Below, piece after piece: positions 1-5,365 of a DNA stretch of 5,365 nucleotides. The DNA is from Actinomycetota bacterium. GTDB lineage: Bacteria > Actinomycetota > Thermoleophilia > Gaiellales > Gaiellaceae. A program made the position numbers and the translations under genes. The notes under the pieces are model-generated. The model made no database searches, was not told where the DNA came from, and worked only from the letters and a program-made list of their open reading frames with translations. Position 1 is the stretch's first letter. Every line of letters begins with the position of its first letter. The stretch covers positions 1 through 5,365 of the forward strand of contig JACCTK010000373.1 of NCBI GenBank assembly GCA_013812465.1. Direction: 5' to 3'.

Positions 1-2199
1 ATCGTGAGCATGAATCTGGATGCGGCGCGCGCCGCCGAGGGAGTCGTGGCCGCGTTCAGCGGCTCCGACCTCGCCGAAGACTGGAAAGGCTCGCTTCCCT
101 GCGCATGGGCGGTGACCGAGGACATCAAGATGCCGCATCATTTCCCGCTCGCGGTGGAGGAGGCGCGCTACCAGGGTGACGGCGTCGCGGTAGTGATCGC
201 CGAAAGCCGCGCGCTCGCAAAGGACGCAGCCGAGCTCGTGGAGGTGGAATACGAGGCGCTCGACGCGACAGCCGACGTCGAAAGAGCGCTCGAGGATGGG
301 GCGCCGCTCGTGCACGCCGACCTGGGCACGAACGAGTGCTACGTATGGAAGCTCGAGACTGACGGCGTCGAGGCGGCGATCGACGCGGCCGACGTCGTCG
401 TCACGCGGCGCTACGTCCAGCCGCGGCTGATCCCGAACGCGATAGAGCCGCGGGGCGTGCTCGCGCAGGTGGGGCCGACGGGCGAAGCCACGATCTGGTC
501 GTCAACCCAGGTTCCGCACATCCTTCGCTTCGCGCTACAGATCGTGCTCGGGATCCCCGAGGCGAAGATCCGCGTCATCGCCCCCGACGTTGGCGGCGGT
601 TTTGGCTCCAAGCTCGACGTCTACGCAGAGGAGGCGCTAGCCATCGCTCTAGCGAAGCGCCTCGGCCGACCGGTCAAGTGGATCGAGGAGCGGGCGGAGA
701 ACTACGTCGCCACGATCCACGGCCGGGACGTCGTCCACGAGTTCACCTTCGGGGCGACGAGGGACGGGAAGATTACGGTCGTCAAATCGGAGGCGAAGGC
801 CGCGATGGGCGCATACCTCCAGCTCGTCACTCCGGGAATTCCGCTGCTCGGAGCCTGGATCTACGCCGGCCCGTACGCCATTCCGAACTACAGCGTCACG
901 TTCACGGGCGTGTTCACGCACACAACGCCCACGGACGCGTACCGCGGTGCCGGACGACCCGAGGCGACCTACGTCCTCGAGCGGACGATGGACGCGCTCG
1001 CGGCCGAGCTCGGGATCGACCCCATAGAGCTTCGGCGGCGGAACTTCATCACCGAGTTTCCCGCCCAGCTCGCCTCCGGTCTCACGATCGACTCCGGCGA
1101 CTACCACGCCTCGCTCGACCGGCTGCTCGAGCTCCTCGACCTCGACTCGATCCGGGAGGACCAGTCCCAACGGAAGGAAAGAGGCGACACGAAGCTGCTG
1201 GGGGTCGGCTTCTCGACGTACAACGAGATGTGCGGACTCGCCCCGTCGCGGATCCTCGGAGCGATCCGCTACGCCGTGGGAGGCTGGGACTCGGCGACGG
1301 TCCGCGTCCAGCCGCTCGGCTCGGTCCAGGTCGTCACTGGGACCTCTCCGCACGGGCAGAGCCACGAGACGTCGTGGTCGCAGATCGTCGGGGATCAGCT
1401 CGGCGTCGCGCTCGCTGACATCGAGGTGCTCCATGGCGACACGGCCGTCTCCCAGCTCGGGATGGACACGTACGGAAGCCGGTCGCTTGCGGTGGGCGGC
1501 ATCGCCCTCGTACACGCGAGCGCGAAGATCGTGGACAAGGCCCGCCAGATCGTCTCGCACCAGCTCGAGGTCTCGGCCGACGACCTCGAGTTCGCCGACG
1601 GGACTTTCCGGGTCAAGGGCTCTCCCGAGAGGGAGATGACGATCCAGGCCGCAGCCTTCCAGGCGCACTCGGCGCACAACTTGCCTGACGGCATGGAGCC
1701 GGGTCTCGAAGCGACCGCCACCTACGACCCCCCGAACTTCTCCTGGCCAGGAGGCGCGCACGCGGCGGTGGTCGAGGTGGACACGGAGACCGGGGATACG
1801 CGACTCGTCCGCTACGTCGCCGTCGACGACGTCGGCGCGCCTGTCAATCCGATGATCGTCGAGGGCCAGGTGCACGGCGGCGTCGCGCAGGGGATCGCCG
1901 CCGCGTTGTGGGAGGAAGCCGTGTACGACGAAGACGCGAATCTGCTGACGACGACGATGGCGACGTATCTCGTTCCGACCGCAGCTGAGCTCCCCTCCTT
2001 CGAGACCGACCTGACCGAGACGAGGAGCCCGACGAACCCGCTCGGGGTGAAGGGCGTGGGGGAGACCGGAACGATCGCGGCCGCGCCCGCAGTCATCAAC
2101 GCGGTCGTCGACGCACTCTCACATCTCGGCGTCACCGACGTCCAGATGCCGGCCACGCCCGAGCGAGTCTGGCGTGCGATCCAGGAGGTGAAGCCGTGA
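1..2199 (+). CDS. Molybdenum hydroxylase large subunit (form II CoxL-like, xanthine dehydrogenase family), 5'-partial
   Basis: This is the catalytic Mo-cofactor subunit of a cytoplasmic, probably heterotrimeric aerobic molybdenum hydroxylase. The frame is open to the left edge. The first visible residues (IVSMNLDAARAAEGVVAAFSG) align with the stretch that normally lies about 55-60 residues into such proteins, so the true start is upstream and the GTG at position 4 is internal. Counting from the Val at position 4, the truncated alpha/beta hammerhead domain covers roughly residues 1-105, and the two cofactor-binding regions follow. VGGGFGSK is at 196-203, the active-site loop AYRGAGR at 312-318 and GQSH at 451-454. 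The conserved catalytic Glu of GVKGVGETG is at 687 (bases 2062-2064). The loop marks the form II group; true CO dehydrogenase has AYRCSFR with a Cu-binding Cys, which is absent here. The substrate is unknown: a purine, aldehyde, N-heterocycle or other hydroxylation is possible. The family is very secure, the substrate is not. Confidence 0.95.
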   Translation: MVSMNLDAARAAEGVVAAFSGSDLAEDWKGSLPCAWAVTEDIKMPHHFPLAVEEARYQGDGVAVVIAESRALAKDAAELVEVEYEALDATADVERALEDGAPLVHADLGTNECYVWKLETDGVEAAIDAADVVVTRRYVQPRLIPNAIEPRGVLAQVGPTGEATIWSSTQVPHILRFALQIVLGIPEAKIRVIAPDVGGGFGSKLDVYAEEALAIALAKRLGRPVKWIEERAENYVATIHGRDVVHEFTFGATRDGKITVVKSEAKAAMGAYLQLVTPGIPLLGAWIYAGPYAIPNYSVTFTGVFTHTTPTDAYRGAGRPEATYVLERTMDALAAELGIDPIELRRRNFITEFPAQLASGLTIDSGDYHASLDRLLELLDLDSIREDQSQRKERGDTKLLGVGFSTYNEMCGLAPSRILGAIRYAVGGWDSATVRVQPLGSVQVVTGTSPHGQSHETSWSQIVGDQLGVALADIEVLHGDTAVSQLGMDTYGSRSLAVGGIALVHASAKIVDKARQIVSHQLEVSADDLEFADGTFRVKGSPEREMTIQAAAFQAHSAHNLPDGMEPGLEATATYDPPNFSWPGGAHAAVVEVDTETGDTRLVRYVAVDDVGAPVNPMIVEGQVHGGVAQGIAAALWEEAVYDEDANLLTTTMATYLVPTAAELPSFETDLTETRSPTNPLGVKGVGETGTIAAAPAVINAVVDALSHLGVTDVQMPATPERVWRAIQEVKP
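2183..2190 (+). promoter_or_regulatory. Ribosome binding site and coupled start of the FAD subunit gene
   Basis: AGGAGGTG is a near-perfect Shine-Dalgarno sequence inside the last codons of the large-subunit gene, 5 bases before a GTG. The GTG at 2196 and the TGA stop at 2197-2199 share the bases GTGA, a 4-base overlap. This fixes the start of the second gene and suggests translational coupling, as expected for subunits made in equal amounts. Confidence 0.85.
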
Positions 2200-3062
2200 T
2201 TCCCGCGACGTTCGACTACGAGGTCGCCGAGAGCGCCGAGCACGCGATCGCGCTCCTCGGCGACCGGGAGGACGCAAAGCTGCTCGCCGGTGGGCACTCC
2301 CTCCTGCCGGCGATGAAGCTGCGCCTGGCCCGCCCGTCCGTGCTCGTCGACATCGGCCGCCTCGCGGAGCTCTCCTATGTCCGCGACGCCGGCGAGCATG
2401 TGGCGATCGGGGCGCTGACGCGGCACCACGACGTGCACGAAGCCTCGCTCCTGCAGGAGCAGTGCCCGATCGTCGCGTTCACGGCCGGAACCATCGGCGA
2501 CCCGCAGGTCCGCCACCGCGGCACGATCGGAGGGACGTTGGCGCACGGAGATCCCGCGTCCGATTTGCCGACGGTCATGCTCACGCTCGACGCCGAGCTC
2601 GTCGTCCGCGGATCGGAAGGAGAGCGGACGATTTCGGCTACGAAGTTCTTCACCGGTGTCTTCCAGACCGCGTTGGGACCTGCCGAGATGCTCGTCGAGG
2701 TGCGCGTTCCGAAGAAACCGGGAGCCGGCTGGTCGTACCAGAAGATGACCAGGCGAGCCCAGGACTGGGCGACCGTCGCGGTGGCGGCGATCGTCGAGCG
2801 CGCGAACGGCTCCGTCGGGAAGGCCTCGATCGGGCTCACGAACATGGGCGCGACCCCGCTTCGCGCGAGCGCGGCGGAGGAGGCGCTCGCGGGAGGGGCG
2901 GCGATCGAGGAGGCGGCGGCGCTCGTCTCGGAGGGGACCGACCCGTCCTCCGACTACGCGGCGAGCGCGGACTTCCGGCTCCACCTCGCGCGGGTGCTCG
3001 GCCTGCGCGCGCTCGAGGAGGCGGTCACCCGCGAGGCTGGTAGGAGAACGGGGTCTGGCTGA
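2196..3062 (+). CDS. Molybdenum hydroxylase FAD-binding (medium) subunit, CoxM-like
   Basis: This 288-residue protein is the flavoprotein subunit that passes electrons from the [2Fe-2S] clusters of the small subunit to FAD and then to an acceptor. Its length is normal for CoxM/CutM proteins. Both signature FAD-binding motifs of the family are intact: AGGHSLLP at residues 31-38 and TIGGTLAHGDPASDLP at 110-125. The C-terminal CO-dehydrogenase flavoprotein domain follows (about residues 180-280), ending in the usual pattern of small subdomain helices (LRASAAEEALAGG, then DFRLHLARVLGLRALEEA). No signal peptide or membrane segment is seen. The GTG start is supported by a strong ribosome binding site and by the 4-base overlap with the large-subunit gene. 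It is the last gene of its operon here, because the next gene is convergent after 31 bases. No hairpin-plus-T-run terminator was found in that gap. Function beyond electron transfer depends on the unknown substrate of the large subunit. Confidence 0.95.
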   Translation: MIPATFDYEVAESAEHAIALLGDREDAKLLAGGHSLLPAMKLRLARPSVLVDIGRLAELSYVRDAGEHVAIGALTRHHDVHEASLLQEQCPIVAFTAGTIGDPQVRHRGTIGGTLAHGDPASDLPTVMLTLDAELVVRGSEGERTISATKFFTGVFQTALGPAEMLVEVRVPKKPGAGWSYQKMTRRAQDWATVAVAAIVERANGSVGKASIGLTNMGATPLRASAAEEALAGGAAIEEAAALVSEGTDPSSDYAASADFRLHLARVLGLRALEEAVTREAGRRTGSG

Positions 3063-3093
3063 AGCCGGACACCGCGTGGAGATCGTCGCCGGT

Positions 3094-4065
<972 letters not shown>

Positions 4066-4073
4066 AGTCCCCG

Positions 4074-4081
4074 TCCTCCCC
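4074..4081 (-). promoter_or_regulatory. Ribosome binding site deciding the start of the downstream MoxR gene
   Basis: Read on the minus strand, GGGGAGGA lies 8 bases before the GTG at 4065. The longer alternative start (ATG at 4098) would place this sequence inside the coding region and add 11 residues (MDRAISGRTGT) with no counterpart in the paralog. The site therefore favours the shorter protein. Confidence 0.7.
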
Positions 4082-4127
4082 GAAATCGCTCTGTCCACCG
4101 TCTGCGAAGAGTAGCGCTCCGCAGAGA

Positions 4128-4147
4128 CCGCAGGCTCCCAGCCGCGG
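4128..4147 (-). other. GC-rich hairpin in the leader between the two MoxR genes
   Basis: On the minus strand CCGC-GGCT, a GGG loop, AGCC, one bulged T and GCGG form an 8-pair stem. It starts a few bases after the start point expected from the promoter proposed at 4158-4185, so it would sit at the very 5' end of that transcript. It has no following T-run, which argues against an intrinsic terminator. It could stabilise the 5' end of the mRNA or be a chance GC-rich inverted repeat. Confidence 0.3.
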
Positions 4148-4157
4148 TTCCTCTCGA

Positions 4158-4185
4158 ACTATCGCGATCAGACGGCGCGCGTCAA
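4158..4185 (-). promoter_or_regulatory. Possible sigma-70-type promoter for the downstream MoxR gene
   Basis: On the minus strand TTGACG (5 of 6 to the -35 consensus) and GATAGT (4 of 6 to the -10 consensus) are separated by 16 bases. They lie in the 140-base gap after the stop codon of the upstream paralog. The start point would be near 4151, giving a leader of about 85 bases before the GTG at 4065. Match quality and non-coding location are reasonable. Read-through from the upstream gene is still possible. Confidence 0.42.
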
Positions 4186-4205
4186 CCCCGCGGACGACGG
4201 AAGCT

Positions 4206-5168
4206 CTACGCGACCCGGGTTGGAATCGACGTCGGCACGCCGTCCATCGCCTGCTTGAGGACCTCGTCGACGGACACGCCTTCGGCCAGGATCATGCGAT
4301 GGCGGAGCACATAGGGGGCCATCTCGCGAACGTCCTCGATCGTCACGACCCGACGTCCATTCAGCCTCGCATTCGCCTTCGAGGCGCTCATCAGGTGAAT
4401 CATCGCCCGTGAGCTCACACCGAGCTCGACGCCCGGCAGGTCCCGCGTGCGGCGTCCGAGCGCGACGATGTAGCGGCCGATCGCATCGGAGACCTCGGTC
4501 TCCATAAGCTCCTGACGGGCCTTGTCGAGACCGACGACGCCGAGCAGCGGCCGCACCTCGCCGAGCATGTCGGGCGCGATGCCGTTGTGGGGCAGGTTGA
4601 GCATCGCGAACTCGTACTCCGGGTCGGCGTACTCGAGATTGATCTTGAAGAGGAAGCGGTCGAGCTGAGACTCGGGGAGCTCGAACACGCCCGAGTGCTC
4701 ATAGGGATTCTGCGTGGCGATCACGAGAAATGGATCCGGAAGCTTGTGCACCTTGCCGTCGACCGTCACCTGGCGCTCCTGCATCGGCTCGAAGAGAGCG
4801 GCCTGGGTACGCGGCGGGGTGCGGTTGATCTCGTCGGCGAGGAGGACGTTCGTGAACACGGCGCCGGGCAGAAAGACTTGCTCGCCCGCCTTGATCACGT
4901 TCGAGCCGATGAGCTCGGCGGGGGTCGTGTCGGGAGTGAACTGGATGCGCTTGAACTGGGCGCCGAACATGTGGGCGACCGCGCGCCCAAGCAAGGTCTT
5001 CGCGCTGCCGGGCGGCCCCTCGAGGAGAACGTGACCGTGCGCGAGCGCCGCGACGAGGAGCAGCTCGACGGTGCGGTCCTGGCCGACGACGACTTTCGCG
5101 ACTTCGGCCTTCGCACGCTCGCGCAGACCGGCGAGGTCGTCGTACCTCTCCTCCATCATCAACGCCAC
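4206..5168 (-). CDS. MoxR-family AAA+ ATPase (upstream paralog)
   Basis: This 320-residue MoxR AAA+ ATPase aligns almost without gaps to the downstream gene, about 70% identical by eye. Divergence is concentrated near the N-terminus and in the last third, and the ATPase core is the most conserved part. Walker A GPPGSAKT (51-58), Walker B VLLADE (108-113), sensor 1 ATQNP (151-155) and ESQLDRF (166-172) are all intact, so it should bind and hydrolyse ATP. In the signature after Walker B the usual LLEAMQE reads LFEPMQE, with Pro at 128 where the paralog has Ala. The lid (SSRAMIHL, then APYVLRHRM) differs from that of the paralog in ways that could alter client choice. The GTG at 5168 is favoured over the ATG codons 4 and 5 because GAAAGGA lies 5 bases upstream of it. 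The gene diverges from the tmRNA gene and is probably first in a two-gene unit. Its target is unknown. Confidence 0.93.
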   Translation of the reverse strand: MALMMEERYDDLAGLRERAKAEVAKVVVGQDRTVELLLVAALAHGHVLLEGPPGSAKTLLGRAVAHMFGAQFKRIQFTPDTTPAELIGSNVIKAGEQVFLPGAVFTNVLLADEINRTPPRTQAALFEPMQERQVTVDGKVHKLPDPFLVIATQNPYEHSGVFELPESQLDRFLFKINLEYADPEYEFAMLNLPHNGIAPDMLGEVRPLLGVVGLDKARQELMETEVSDAIGRYIVALGRRTRDLPGVELGVSSRAMIHLMSASKANARLNGRRVVTIEDVREMAPYVLRHRMILAEGVSVDEVLKQAMDGVPTSIPTRVA

Positions 5169-5173
5169 AGCAG

Positions 5174-5180
5174 TCCTTTC
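5174..5180 (-). promoter_or_regulatory. Ribosome binding site of the upstream MoxR gene
   Basis: On the minus strand GAAAGGA precedes the GTG at 5168 with a 5-base spacer. Two ATG codons follow at codons 4 and 5, but the site would be 14 or more bases from them. The GTG is therefore the better start and also matches the start of the paralog. Confidence 0.65.
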
Positions 5181-5236
5181 GCCCGGTTTGGCTCGGATCC
5201 TGTTTCCCCCTCGGCTTCCGCACCCGAGGCGTTCCG

Positions 5237-5265
5237 CTTATCGGCAGCTATCCTTCGAACCTGAA
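5237..5265 (-). promoter_or_regulatory. Possible promoter for the MoxR pair
   Basis: On the minus strand TTCAGG and GATAAG are separated by 17 bases, with a start point expected near 5230 and a leader of about 60 bases. The -10-like box matches 4 of 6 consensus positions and the -35-like box only 3 of 6. It lies in the 106-base divergent gap where a promoter in this direction is required, which is the main support. Confidence 0.35.
5249..5254 (+). promoter_or_regulatory. Possible -10 element of the tmRNA gene
   Basis: TATCCT lies about 20 bases before the predicted mature 5' end. This would give a short precursor leader of roughly 12-14 bases, to be removed by RNase P. No convincing -35 box is found 16-19 bases upstream. 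It overlaps the proposed promoter of the divergent MoxR genes. Confidence 0.25.
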
Positions 5266-5274
5266 CACACATAC

Positions 5275-5365
5275 GGGGGCGACCAGGTCTCGACGTGGTC
5301 GGTTCTCCGGCAGAGCTGCGAGCCGAGGTCGCCGGTTGGCCTCGTAAATCAACCGGCACCAAAGC
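5275..5365 (+). ncRNA. ssrA: tmRNA (transfer-messenger RNA), 5' part, cut by the window edge
   Basis: tmRNA rescues stalled ribosomes with SmpB and adds a degradation tag to the unfinished protein. The 5' end GGGGGCG (5275-5281) fits the 5' strand of the tRNA-like acceptor stem. It is followed by AGGTCTCGACG, matching the conserved TGG-TTCGACG element of tmRNAs. Downstream, GGTTGGCCTCGTAAA (5334-5348) is identical to the first-pseudoknot core I recall for the E. coli molecule. That pseudoknot is complete here: CGAGG (5324-5328) pairs with CCTCG (5340-5344), and GCCGGTTG (5331-5338) pairs with CAACCGGC (5350-5357). The resume codon and tag reading frame should lie at or just past the right edge, so the tag sequence cannot be read. 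The arrangement is that of a one-piece tmRNA, not the permuted two-piece form. The exact 5' nucleotide (5275 or 5276) depends on RNase P cleavage. Confidence 0.93.
5324..5357 (+). other. tmRNA pseudoknot PK1
   Basis: Two interleaved stems are visible: 5 pairs between 5324-5328 and 5340-5344, and 8 pairs between 5331-5338 and 5350-5357. This is the pseudoknot placed just before the resume codon in known tmRNAs. The second stem shows full Watson-Crick pairing, although its bases differ from those of the E. coli stem. Confidence 0.85.

Noticed and set aside
649..1875. Long minus-strand open frame (408 codons) opposite the large-subunit gene
   Set aside because: The translation is rich in Arg, Asp, Val and Glu without recognisable motifs, and it lies fully antisense to a gene with clear family motifs. 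This is a typical GC-rich shadow frame.
2870..2935. GCG/GAG-rich low-complexity stretch as a possible repeat
   Set aside because: It encodes the Ala/Glu-rich helical part normally found in the C-terminal domain of CoxM-type proteins; codon bias explains the pattern.
3063..3093. Terminator between the convergent genes
   Set aside because: The 31-base gap has only a short TCTAGA palindrome and no GC-rich stem followed by a T-run, so no terminator is called.
5159..5362. Minus-strand open frame of 67 codons over the right end
   Set aside because: It runs through the divergent promoter region and antisense to the tmRNA, and has no recognisable features.

Overview
This is a GC-rich bacterial window with dense coding on both strands, GTG starts and strong purine-rich ribosome binding sites. 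A high-GC actinobacterium fits best, but the sequence alone does not fix the taxon. It holds four protein genes, two of them in tandem, plus the 5' part of an RNA gene.

Positions 1-3062 (+ strand) carry the end of an operon for a molybdenum hydroxylase of the xanthine dehydrogenase / CO dehydrogenase family. The large, molybdopterin-cytosine-dinucleotide-binding subunit enters from beyond the left edge. It overlaps the medium, FAD-binding subunit by 4 bases. The [2Fe-2S] small subunit is not present; in form II clusters the order is usually small-large-medium, so it should lie just upstream. The active-site loop reads AYRGAGR (form II), not the AYRCSFR of true aerobic CO dehydrogenase, so the substrate is unknown and CO is unlikely to be the main one.

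Positions 3094-5168 (- strand) carry two tandem MoxR-family AAA+ ATPases, about 70% identical to each other by eye. They converge on the hydroxylase operon across a 31-base gap. The 140-base gap between them holds a plausible promoter, a leader hairpin and a good ribosome binding site, so the downstream copy may be transcribed independently. The DUF58 or VWA-domain partners that usually follow moxR are absent from the window.

Positions 5169-5274 form a divergent control region. From about 5275 to the right edge (+ strand) lies the 5' part of a one-piece tmRNA (ssrA), recognised by its tRNA-like 5' end, the TCGACG element and a complete first pseudoknot. The tag-coding part and the 3' end lie outside the window.

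No CRISPR, insertion sequence, prophage gene or clearly novel system is visible. The points most worth following up are the paired, partnerless MoxR genes and the substrate of the form II hydroxylase.
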